Assembly (NCBI RefSeq): GCF_014699005.1
Contig: NZ_JACWZY010000012.1
Span: 62,001-126,000 of the forward strand
Length of the DNA stretch: 64,000 nucleotides
Direction: 5' to 3'
Origin: Spirosoma profusum
Lineage (GTDB): Bacteria; Bacteroidota; Bacteroidia; Cytophagales; Spirosomataceae
The notes under the pieces were generated by a model, which worked only from the letters and a program-made list of their open reading frames with translations, had not been told where the DNA came from and did not search any database. Positions 34,969 to 43,346 of this stretch are shown here, piece by piece. Positions within the stretch are counted from its first letter, which is position 1; the number at the start of each line of letters is the position of its first letter. A program made the position numbers and the translations under genes.

Positions 34969-36192
34969 CTACTTTAGCTGAGTAAGCTGATACGTTGCGG
35001 ATTTGGGCTGGCGGCTTACCGCAATTTGTCCTTCCAGCCATTTAATGATTAAACTTTGCTCTTCCAGCCCCTTTTTGTGCCGTCCCTGCTCGTAAGATCG
35101 GAAGCCGATAATGTAGGTTCGATTCAGGGGGCGGTATTGAAAAAAGAACTGTTCGTTCTTCTTCAAAATCATTTGCCGCAACTCCGCCGATTGCGTAAAA
35201 GCTGGCCCCTGCCGAATGACAACACCATCGGCCCATTCTTTTGCTGACGCCGTTTTTACATCGTCGTTATCGATAGTAAGCGTATAAAATCCTTTTTTCA
35301 GTCCCGAAATTTTAATCAGTCGTCCGTTGTTCACATCGATGATTTTTCCGTCCTGTTGCGGGGCCACTAATGGCAGGTACGTATCATCCACTTTGAAACT
35401 CAGATTCCCGGTCGATTTATCGAAATTGATCATTTTAGCGGGCGCAATGGCATCCGCCGATTTCGTTACGTCGATATTTATTTCGCCGAAACGCGAGTTG
35501 AGACCAAGTCCTTTTTCAAGAATAGTAGCCAGATAATAGTAGCCCGTTTCGTTCAGGTGAATACCGTTGTCGGTTATCATGGCCTTTTTACTGACTTCCT
35601 GAACCGGTTTAAACAGATCGATGTAGCGTTTTTTACGATCCGAAGCCAATTTGGAAATGGCCGATGCGTATTGCTCCAGTTCGGCGTTACGTTGCGTCAG
35701 TTTATCAGCGGATTGCCCCGACAGAATTGGAATTGGCGATAAAAGAATGGTTTTCGCGCCGAGCGAGTCAATCTTGTTGATCAACTGGTTTAAACCCTGC
35801 TGGAAACGTGGCAGTCCCGATTCGCCTTCCTGCGCTTCAATACCTCCGTAGGCGATAAAAACCACCGTCGGTTTGGCCTTCGCGATTTCGTTGATTAACG
35901 CTTCGTAGGGAGTCGGTGGCGTCGTAATATCACTACGTCCATCGCCAAAAACGTCGTCGCCCGACCAGCCCAGGTTTCGATACGTTACGTCCCGGTCTGG
36001 CCACCGCGTGGTTAAAGCCAGTTCCAGATAGCCAAATTGCATGTCGTTCTCGAACAGCGAATTACCCAGAAATACGACCCGGTCGCCCGATTGGAAATTG
36101 AATGGTTCTGCTACGTTCTGTCCGCGAACGAACTGGCTGGAGAAACAAAGTAGTAGATGTATAAGTAAGCCTGGTAGGATCGGTTTTCGCAT
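34969..36192 (-). CDS. SGNH/GDSL-family hydrolase (putative carbohydrate esterase), secreted
   Basis: 407 residues from the ATG at 36192; an upstream in-frame start at 36222 would place ten residues before the signal peptide. Signal peptide MRKPILPGLLIHLLLCFSSQ. Block I reads FLGNSLFEND with nucleophile Ser45 (GNS replaces the usual GDS); the oxyanion Gly region is near NLGWSGDDVFGDG, and the catalytic Asp/His block is ITDNGIHLNETGYYYLATIL. A C-terminal beta-rich extension (about 230-407) is typical of members that accompany heme-binding CxxCH proteins. It may remove acetyl or other ester groups from a polysaccharide. Cotranscribed with the cytochrome-like gene downstream, and divergent from the sigma factor gene. 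Confidence 0.82.
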   Translation of the reverse strand: MRKPILPGLLIHLLLCFSSQFVRGQNVAEPFNFQSGDRVVFLGNSLFENDMQFGYLELALTTRWPDRDVTYRNLGWSGDDVFGDGRSDITTPPTPYEALINEIAKAKPTVVFIAYGGIEAQEGESGLPRFQQGLNQLINKIDSLGAKTILLSPIPILSGQSADKLTQRNAELEQYASAISKLASDRKKRYIDLFKPVQEVSKKAMITDNGIHLNETGYYYLATILEKGLGLNSRFGEINIDVTKSADAIAPAKMINFDKSTGNLSFKVDDTYLPLVAPQQDGKIIDVNNGRLIKISGLKKGFYTLTIDNDDVKTASAKEWADGVVIRQGPAFTQSAELRQMILKKNEQFFFQYRPLNRTYIIGFRSYEQGRHKKGLEEQSLIIKWLEGQIAVSRQPKSATYQLTQLK

Positions 36193-36359
36193 CAGTAAGC
36201 GTATATATGGGTATTGGCACAAATAACAATGAGTACGTTGATTTTACCTAAAATCAAAAGCTCAAATCAACCAAAGTTTAATCACCTACATTGGTTTCAA
36301 AATATTTATTTTTAAAGTATAAATTTAAATTTGACAGTATCTTTTCGTTTTTATTCCCC

Positions 36360-36971
36360 ATGCATTCGAATACGGTAGATGATGATGCGCTGTTATGGCA
36401 TCAGTTTCAGCAGGGCGATTCGGCATCGCTCGGGAAACTGATGACCAAACATTATACGGCGCTGATTCACTACGGTACGAAGTTCAATCGAAATACCGAC
36501 TTCATCCGCGATTGCATGCAGGATATATTCGTGGAACTCTGGAATCGGCGGGCAACATTGAGTTCGCTTAGTACGGCGCAAGTCAGGCCGTACCTGATGA
36601 CGATGCTACGTCGGCTGCTGCATCAACACTATTTGGACCAGCAGCGATACGATTTTCAGCCTATTTCGGAGGATAGTGATACGTCATTCTTCGACATTTC
36701 ATTTTCGCCGGAAGATCAGTTTATTTCCAATGAGAATCTGCATCAACATGCAAATCGCGTCGGTCAATTACTGGATAAACTGCCGCGTCGGGCTAAGGAA
36801 GCGATATATCTTCGCTTTTACGAAAATTTAGACAGGTCTTCCATTGCCCAGATTATGGGAATATCCGAGCAATCCGTTTCTAATTTGTTTCAGACCACGT
36901 TTCGGCAGCTACGTCAGCAAATAAATACCGAGTTCTTCTGGCTCTGTTTGCTGCTTTTTTACTGGCTCTGA
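36360..36971 (+). CDS. ECF RNA polymerase sigma factor (FecI-like, Bacteroidota type)
   Basis: 203 residues from the ATG at 36360; the open frame extends 69 bp upstream but with low-complexity, non-family sequence. Region sigma-2 with GTKFNRNTDFIRDCMQDIFV (core-binding and -10 recognition) and region sigma-4 with LDKLPRRAKEAIYLRFYENL and SSIAQIMGISEQSVSNLFQT (helix-turn-helix for the -35 element). It ends in a hydrophobic tail (FFWLCLLLFYWL) seen in many sigma factors of this kind. It should direct transcription of the SusC-SusD genes downstream when released by the FecR-type protein encoded next. Confidence 0.92.
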   Translation: MHSNTVDDDALLWHQFQQGDSASLGKLMTKHYTALIHYGTKFNRNTDFIRDCMQDIFVELWNRRATLSSLSTAQVRPYLMTMLRRLLHQHYLDQQRYDFQPISEDSDTSFFDISFSPEDQFISNENLHQHANRVGQLLDKLPRRAKEAIYLRFYENLDRSSIAQIMGISEQSVSNLFQTTFRQLRQQINTEFFWLCLLLFYWL

Positions 36972-37049
36972 AATAATTCCCGGAATTTTTCCACCAAAAG
37001 CAGTATCCGCTTATTTGTTTTCCCTATCAGGTAATGAACGTGATTTATC

Positions 37050-38150
37050 ATGCCTGACTACGTAACATTCACTACCGAAGATTTTCTGGCCGATCCGTTT
37101 TTCCAGGGCTGGGTCAGGAATCCTACGGCTGCGAATGAAGCCTTCTGGCAGGAATGGCTCACGCAGCATCCTGAACGAATGGATGAAGTGAAACTGGCTC
37201 GTCAGCTTTTACTGAGTTTGCAGACGGAACAGCCCGTTATCAGTCCGGAGCAGATTCAGGAGGATGTACAGCGAATGTTGCAAAAAATCAGCGTGCAAAA
37301 TCACCGGCAACCTTTCCAGACTGTATCGCGCACGAACAACATCAGGTGGTTAGCTATAGCCGCAACGGTCCTGCTCTTGCTGGGTATTGGCTGGTGGTTT
37401 ACTCGTCCCGAAAATGGGGCAGTTATTGGGCCGCAGCTAACGTCGGTTCAAAAATCAGATGGCATGCAGGAGCAACGTAACGATACGCAACAACCTCTTC
37501 GAGTGAGCCTGCCCGACGGCAGTGTTGCTACGTTGTCGCCCAGGTCTGTGCTAACGTACCCAGCGGTTTTTAGCGATTCGAGCCGGGAAGTCAATCTGGT
37601 TGGTGAAGCGTTCTTCGAGGTAACCCGTAATCCTGACAAACCGTTTCTGGTGTATGCTGACCAGATTGTTACGCGTGTATTAGGAACGAGTTTCCGCGTA
37701 AGTGCCTACCCTCAACAACAGCAATTAACCGTAGCGGTACGTACGGGAAAAGTAGCCGTGTATGCCCGTGCTACGTCAGAAAATACGCACAAAGGCGTTG
37801 TCGATAAACGTATTATTTCGCTCACGCCCAATCAGCAGGTCAATTTCTCAAAAGCAGATGCCGCCTTCCGGAAAACGCTGGTCGAAAAGCCAGCGGTGAT
37901 TGACCAGACCGTTAAAATCAACGATTTTGATTTCGACGAAACGCCCGTCAGCGATGTACTTCAGCGGTTTGAGAAAGCCTATGGAATCGACATCATTTAC
38001 GATTCTGATTTGCTACGTGACTGCGCACTGACAGCCTCCCTTGCCGACGAAACCATGACCGAAAAACTGGCGATCGTTTGTAAGGGCATCGGTGCTACGT
38101 ATGAGATTATCGACGGTAAAATTGTGATTCATTCAACAGGATGCCGGTAA
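37050..38150 (+). CDS. FecR-type anti-sigma factor
   Basis: 366 residues. An N-terminal cytoplasmic part (about 1-90, FQGWVRNPTAANEAFWQEWL) binds the sigma factor; one transmembrane segment (WLAIAATVLLLLGIGWWF, about 96-115) follows; then the periplasmic FecR domain (LPDGSVATLSPRSVLTYPAVF, REVNLVGEAFFEVTRNPDKPF, VTRVLGTSFRVSAYP) and a C-terminal DUF4974-like domain (DFDFDETPVSDVLQRFEKAY). The C-terminal domain is thought to contact the STN domain of the TonB-dependent receptor. It lies 78 bp after the sigma factor gene and 339 bp before susC. Confidence 0.93.
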   Translation: MPDYVTFTTEDFLADPFFQGWVRNPTAANEAFWQEWLTQHPERMDEVKLARQLLLSLQTEQPVISPEQIQEDVQRMLQKISVQNHRQPFQTVSRTNNIRWLAIAATVLLLLGIGWWFTRPENGAVIGPQLTSVQKSDGMQEQRNDTQQPLRVSLPDGSVATLSPRSVLTYPAVFSDSSREVNLVGEAFFEVTRNPDKPFLVYADQIVTRVLGTSFRVSAYPQQQQLTVAVRTGKVAVYARATSENTHKGVVDKRIISLTPNQQVNFSKADAAFRKTLVEKPAVIDQTVKINDFDFDETPVSDVLQRFEKAYGIDIIYDSDLLRDCALTASLADETMTEKLAIVCKGIGATYEIIDGKIVIHSTGCR

Positions 38151-38190
38151 TGAAGTGGCTTAAACTATTGGCTATAAACGATCTATATAT

Positions 38191-38280
38191 TTTTGTCATG
38201 CTGACGAAGGAAGCATCTTAAAGCATCCTGATTCGTGAGTGATGAAACGTTAAGATGCTTCGTGCCTCAGCATGACAAAA
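38191..38280. repeat. palindromic intergenic repeat, family A copy 5, with mismatched arm subtypes
   Basis: The left arm (38191-38220) carries the subtype GCTGACGAAGGAAGCATC, as in copy 2; the right arm (38251-38280) carries the complement of GCTGAGGCACGAAGCATC, as in copy 4. The two arms still pair, with a few mismatches in the middle. A truncated extra arm end (CAGCATGACAAAAAATC) follows at about 38287-38303. Confidence 0.88.
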
Positions 38281-38361
38281 AATAATCAGCATGACAAAAA
38301 ATCAACTAAACACCTAACCCTGCCTATGCCCCAACTCAACTTTCTCACCTGATAAACGAAC

Positions 38362-38395
38362 GAAGCCGACGGTGCGGCCAGGCACCATCGGCTTC
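38362..38395 (+). promoter_or_regulatory. hairpin in the susC upstream region
   Basis: A 14-bp stem (38362-38375 with 38382-38395, one mismatch/wobble) with a 6-nt loop lies 95 bp before the susC ATG. It has no T tract. It could be the 3' end of the FecR transcript or a leader structure that controls susC expression. Confidence 0.45.
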
Positions 38396-38489
38396 TAAAG
38401 CTCCCTCTATTTTCTCAGCCCGAGCATCCAAAAAATTTGGATGAGAGGAATTGGTTTGTCTGTTTTTCAACAAAAACCCGCTAAATCTA

Positions 38490-41400
38490 ATGAAAAAATC
38501 ATTAACGCTTACGCTAATGAAAATCACTGCCATTCAGCTTTTTGTGGCGTTGATACTAACCGCCGTCAGCTACGCTGGCGACGTAGAAGCGCAGGAAGTT
38601 CTCGAACGTAGAGTCAACATAACCATTGAACAGGCTACCCTGAAACAGGCGCTGATGCAGGTCAGTCAGGTAGCCAACGTAAAATTTGTTTTCAACTCAA
38701 AAGTGATACGTTCGGATGAGCGTGTTTCGATTACGGCCCACAACGAACGGCTGGCCGACGTACTGAACCGATTACTTAAACCGCGCCATGTTCAGTACGA
38801 AGTGGCTGGTAAACAGATAATTTTTTCCCGGACGGAGCCGGAAGCATCACTGGTGCCAGACCTTCAATTCGACAGCAACAAGCCGCCGAAAATTACCGAT
38901 GTATCTGTTTCAGGTACGGTTCAGGACGAAAAAGGAATTGGTTTGCCGGGTGTAAGTATCGTCCTCAAAGGAACAAATCGCGGATCTACAACCGATGCCC
39001 AGGGAACGTATCGAATTGACGTTCCCGATGCCAGTGCCGTCCTGATTTTCAGTTTTGTAGGGTATCGGAGTCAGGAAGTTTTGGTCGGGAATCAGACTCA
39101 ATTGAACGTAACGTTGCTGCCTGATAATCAATCGCTGAACGAAGTCGTGGTGGTTGGCTATGGATCGGTCAAAAAGTCGGATTTAACAGGTTCGGTGTCG
39201 TCGGTCGGTGCGGATAAGATCACGCAGGTAAAAGGTATTTCCAACGTAGCGCAGGCTTTGCAGGGTTTTGCCGCCGGGGTTCAGGTTAATCAGTCGTCGG
39301 GGCAACCGGGCGAGGCCATGATCATTAAAATACGGGGTACAAATTCGATCAGCGGAGGAAACGCACCTTTATACGTAGTGGATGGGCTTCCGCTGGATGG
39401 CTTGAGCGCCCAGCTTAACCCCGACGATATAGATCGAATTGAAGTCCTCAAAGATGCCTCATCTACAGCCATTTACGGATCACGAGGGGCGAACGGTGTT
39501 ATCATTATATCTACCAAAAAAGGTAAAGAAGGCAAACCAAAGATTTCGTATAATGGCTATTATGGTGTTCAGAGTCTCCGCAAAAAAGTTGATCTGATTG
39601 GCGCCCGCGACTTTGCCATTTTACAGAATGAAGTAATAACCAACGATAATGCGTCGGGTCTGAATACGCCACAGAAAGCTTTACCCTGGACGACTGCGCA
39701 AATTGACTCGCTGGGCGGGCGAGGCACCGACTGGCAGGATTTGGTGTATCGAAATGCCATTGTTCAGAATCATGATCTATCGGTTAGTGGCGGTTCGCAG
39801 AATCTGAAATATTATACCTCGTTCGGCTACTACGATCAGGATGGGATTATTCGCAATTCCAATTTCAAGCGCATGTCTTTCCGCGTTAATCTGAGCTACG
39901 ACATCAGCAAAAAATTATCGGTCAGCAACAGTTTTTCGCTCCAGAATTCAATCTACCGCCAGGCGATTTACGCCGGAGCCGATGGCGGTGGTGGTATTCC
40001 CTTTACCACGATGGTGATACCACCAACGCAGGGGCCCTACGACGCCAATGGCAATTACACAAAATTTACCGGCGTCTCGTATGGCGAAACCAACCCGCTG
40101 GGCCTATCGACCGAACTGTATAATCCATCGGCCAACCTACGACTCATCGGCAATACGACGCTTGTGTATGAACTGGTTAAGGGACTGAAGCTGAATACCA
40201 GCGTGGGTATCGATGGCGGCTACACCAAAAGCGATTACTACGCCCCATCGACAATCAGCATTGGGCAGCCGGGTGGAAAGGCGTCCAAGGGTTACAGTAA
40301 CACCAGTACGTTCGTTACCGAAGATTACCTGACCTATTCCACAATCATCAACAAACACACAATTGATGCGCTGGGCGGTTTTACGTATCAAAGTAATCAG
40401 TCCGAAAACCTAAACAGCGGTACCGGTATTGGCTTTATTACCAACGACTTTACCAACAATAACATTAGTGCCGCCACCACGCCGGGCCTGCCCAGCACTG
40501 GTTATTCAGACAGTAAACTGGTGTCGTATCTGGGTCGCTTGAATTATAATTTCGGCGATAAGTACTACGTTACGGTAACCGGTCGATACGATGGTTCGTC
40601 GCGGTTTTCAGAAGATAAAAAGTTTGCGTTCTTCCCATCGGGGGCCTTCGCCTGGCGTATTTCGGAAGAGCCATTTATGAAACAAATTCCGACTATTTCG
40701 ACCCTGAAGCTTCGAACAACGTATGGGTTTTCCGGCAATCAGGCAATTGCCAATTACCAGACGCTTGCCCGGCTTACCAATACGAACGTAGTATTTAGCA
40801 ATGTCAACAACATTGCCTACGTGCAGGGCTCATTGGCGTACAATAACCTGAAATGGGAAACCACCCGCCAGTTAGACATCGGCCTTGATCTGGGTTTCCT
40901 GCGCGACCGAATCCAACTCACGCTGGACTATTATGACAAGAAAACCGAAGATCTGCTACTGAATGTTGGTCTGCCTACGTCGTCGGGTTTTAGTACGGTT
41001 CTGCAAAATATTGGTGCTGTTCAGAATCGTGGTTTTGAGTTTCAGCTGACCACCGTAAACACCACAGGCGCGCTACGTTGGAATTCGGTCGTAACCATTT
41101 CGCACAACAACACCAAGGTACTACAACTGGAAAATGACCCGCAGGGCAATCCTGTTACGTATAAGGAAGTCGGCGCTGGCGGCAACTGGTTCCCGATACA
41201 GGTGGGACAGTCGATCAATGAATTATACGGCTACAAAGTGTTGGGCATTTATCAGACCAACGATGAAGCCGTGAAAAATGGCGAACCCACCAAACGGGCT
41301 GGCGATTATAAATTCTGGGACCGCGATGGTAATGGCGTAGTAGATGGCAACGACCGGTCCACGCTTACGCACCTGACGCCCAAAGTGACCTTTGGCTTCA

Positions 41401-41873
41401 ATAACAACCTGACGTACAAGAATTTCAACCTGTCGCTACTGTTCGTGGGTTCATTGGGAAATGACATTGTCAATGAGTTCAGGAAATATAATATTACGTT
41501 AAACGGCAACTGGACACCTACCAAGGAAGCTTTTAACCAACGCTGGACCGGCTCTGGGAATGGGTTCGATGTTCCCTCTTCGAAGAGTGGTAGTTCCATT
41601 CGCGATTACGCCAACAGTTTATGGGTCGAAAACGGCTCCTACGTAAAGCTGCGCGACATTACGTTAGGCTACACCTTACCTACTACGTTGCTGAAGTCGG
41701 CGAAGATTTCATCAGTCAATGTGTATGTGAGTGCGCAGAACTACCTCACCATTACCAAATACACGGGTTACGACCCGGAAGTTTCCTGGAGTGCAGCTTC
41801 TGTAAATGGCTGGGACCGAGGGAACTATCCATCTATGAAATCAATCACCGCTGGTTTGAAAGTTGATTTTTAA
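38490..41873 (+). CDS. SusC/RagA-family TonB-dependent outer-membrane receptor with STN domain
   Basis: 1127 residues from the ATG at 38490 (earlier in-frame starts add a non-signal stretch). Signal peptide about 1-35 (ATAIQLFVAL-type, ending near YAGDVEAQ); STN signalling domain about 40-115 (VNITIEQATLKQALMQVS, KFVFNSKVI); carboxypeptidase-regulatory-like beta domain (VSGTVQDEKGIGLPGVSIVL); TonB-plug domain with NEVVVVGYGSVKKSDLTGSV, NSISGGNAPLYVVDGLP and DASSTAIYGSRGANGVIII; then the barrel to the C-terminal KVDF. Imports oligomers together with the SusD partner. The STN domain implies surface signalling through the FecR and sigma factor pair upstream, so uptake of substrate would induce the locus. 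Confidence 0.95.
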   Translation: MKKSLTLTLMKITAIQLFVALILTAVSYAGDVEAQEVLERRVNITIEQATLKQALMQVSQVANVKFVFNSKVIRSDERVSITAHNERLADVLNRLLKPRHVQYEVAGKQIIFSRTEPEASLVPDLQFDSNKPPKITDVSVSGTVQDEKGIGLPGVSIVLKGTNRGSTTDAQGTYRIDVPDASAVLIFSFVGYRSQEVLVGNQTQLNVTLLPDNQSLNEVVVVGYGSVKKSDLTGSVSSVGADKITQVKGISNVAQALQGFAAGVQVNQSSGQPGEAMIIKIRGTNSISGGNAPLYVVDGLPLDGLSAQLNPDDIDRIEVLKDASSTAIYGSRGANGVIIISTKKGKEGKPKISYNGYYGVQSLRKKVDLIGARDFAILQNEVITNDNASGLNTPQKALPWTTAQIDSLGGRGTDWQDLVYRNAIVQNHDLSVSGGSQNLKYYTSFGYYDQDGIIRNSNFKRMSFRVNLSYDISKKLSVSNSFSLQNSIYRQAIYAGADGGGGIPFTTMVIPPTQGPYDANGNYTKFTGVSYGETNPLGLSTELYNPSANLRLIGNTTLVYELVKGLKLNTSVGIDGGYTKSDYYAPSTISIGQPGGKASKGYSNTSTFVTEDYLTYSTIINKHTIDALGGFTYQSNQSENLNSGTGIGFITNDFTNNNISAATTPGLPSTGYSDSKLVSYLGRLNYNFGDKYYVTVTGRYDGSSRFSEDKKFAFFPSGAFAWRISEEPFMKQIPTISTLKLRTTYGFSGNQAIANYQTLARLTNTNVVFSNVNNIAYVQGSLAYNNLKWETTRQLDIGLDLGFLRDRIQLTLDYYDKKTEDLLLNVGLPTSSGFSTVLQNIGAVQNRGFEFQLTTVNTTGALRWNSVVTISHNNTKVLQLENDPQGNPVTYKEVGAGGNWFPIQVGQSINELYGYKVLGIYQTNDEAVKNGEPTKRAGDYKFWDRDGNGVVDGNDRSTLTHLTPKVTFGFNNNLTYKNFNLSLLFVGSLGNDIVNEFRKYNITLNGNWTPTKEAFNQRWTGSGNGFDVPSSKSGSSIRDYANSLWVENGSYVKLRDITLGYTLPTTLLKSAKISSVNVYVSAQNYLTITKYTGYDPEVSWSAASVNGWDRGNYPSMKSITAGLKVDF

Positions 41874-41891
41874 TGTAACTGAAACACGACC

Positions 41892-43346
41892 ATGAAAAAT
41901 TATATAATCGCTCTAGTTATTGGATGTTTTCTGGCTGTTACGTTGTCTGGCTGTCAGGAAGATCTAATTGAAAAACCCAAGACGTTCGTTAGTCCAAACA
42001 CGTTTTTTGCCAATGCCGATGGTTACGAACAGGTTGTGAAAGGCATTTACTCAACGCTGCCCAGTCTGTTCACTGCCAATGGCATGATGATGCGGGAAAT
42101 GTTCAGCGATTACAGTGGTTCACCGTCGCCCTCGTATGAGCAGGCGCTGCCAACGTACCAGAATAATCACCAACCCTTTTTCTACAATGTGCGGGGCGAG
42201 TGGGCGAATGAGTACACGATCATAAAAAATGCGAATTTCATTCTAAGTTACCTTGACCCCGCCACCAATCTGTCAGCTACTAAAAAGAAGGAACTTACTG
42301 CTGAAGCCAGGTTTTTACGCGCTTTTGCGTATTTCCAGTTGGTGCAGTTTTTCGGCGATGTGCCTATTCGCACAACCCCACTGAGCGATTACAATCAGGC
42401 GCAGGCTCCCCGTTCTCCGCAGGCCGATGTGTATAAGTTAATTCTTGACGATTTGATATACGCCGAAGCGAATCTGCCGGAGCAAACAACTCAGCAGGGG
42501 CGCGTTTATAAACTGGTAGCAACTGCCCAACTGGCTAAAGTGTATCTGACGATGGCCGGTAATCCGTTGAAACAGACGCAGTATTTTCAGAATGCTCGGG
42601 AAAAAGCGCTGGCCGTCATCAATTCGGGTAAATTCCAGCTCGTTTCCGATTATGCACTGTTATTTCACAACACGGCTTACACGACTGAGAGTATCTGGGA
42701 GCAACTTTTTCGAACTGAAGTTGGCGGCAACGGTTTGCAGGCGTTGAGCAGCACCGCAAAAGGATTTATACCGATACTCTTGCCGTCGAGCTGGTTCATC
42801 AGCAGTTTTGCCAAAGGTGACCAACGTAAAGAATGGGGAATCAAACAGAATTATAAAGGGCCCGATGGCGCTACGTTGGCACCGTTTTACCAGAAGTTTG
42901 TAAACACTACGTTCATCGACGCAGGAGCCACGCCTTCAGGTGTCATCAATGGCTATACCGTACCATTTTTACGCCTGGGAGAAATCTACCTGATCGCTGC
43001 CGAAGCCGAGAACGAAGTCAGTGGTCCGGCCAATGCTTATCAGTACATTAATCGTATTCGCCAACGGGCGCGGGTTACCAAAAGCGATGCGACGAACGTA
43101 CCGGATTTGGCCAGCCTGTCGAAAGAACAGTTCCGGGAAGCAGTGTATATGGAACGCAAATGGGAACTGCACGAGGAAGGCAACGCGTGGTTCGACTTAA
43201 AACGTACCGGGACCCTGACCAAAATCCAGACGATACGTAGCGCCGATCTGGTACGTCCAATTGGTACGTATAATGATACGTGGTACATTCCTGATAACGA
43301 GATTCAAAATAATACCATTGACCAAAATCCATCTTACGGAAAATGA
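41892..43346 (+). CDS. RagB/SusD-family nutrient-uptake lipoprotein
   Basis: 484 residues. Lipobox TLSGC with Cys21. N-terminal SusD half with TPR-like helices (FFANADGYEQVVKGIYSTLP, AEARFLRAFAYFQLVQFFGD, TQQGRVYKLVATAQLAKVYL) and the C-terminal RagB domain (VPFLRLGEIYLIAAEAENEV, YINRIRQRARV, REAVYMERKWELHEEGNAWFDLKRTG). It forms the surface lid on SusC and binds the substrate. The gene starts 18 bp after susC, and its stop codon overlaps the next start codon (ATGA), showing one translation-coupled transcript. Confidence 0.95.
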   Translation: MKNYIIALVIGCFLAVTLSGCQEDLIEKPKTFVSPNTFFANADGYEQVVKGIYSTLPSLFTANGMMMREMFSDYSGSPSPSYEQALPTYQNNHQPFFYNVRGEWANEYTIIKNANFILSYLDPATNLSATKKKELTAEARFLRAFAYFQLVQFFGDVPIRTTPLSDYNQAQAPRSPQADVYKLILDDLIYAEANLPEQTTQQGRVYKLVATAQLAKVYLTMAGNPLKQTQYFQNAREKALAVINSGKFQLVSDYALLFHNTAYTTESIWEQLFRTEVGGNGLQALSSTAKGFIPILLPSSWFISSFAKGDQRKEWGIKQNYKGPDGATLAPFYQKFVNTTFIDAGATPSGVINGYTVPFLRLGEIYLIAAEAENEVSGPANAYQYINRIRQRARVTKSDATNVPDLASLSKEQFREAVYMERKWELHEEGNAWFDLKRTGTLTKIQTIRSADLVRPIGTYNDTWYIPDNEIQNNTIDQNPSYGK

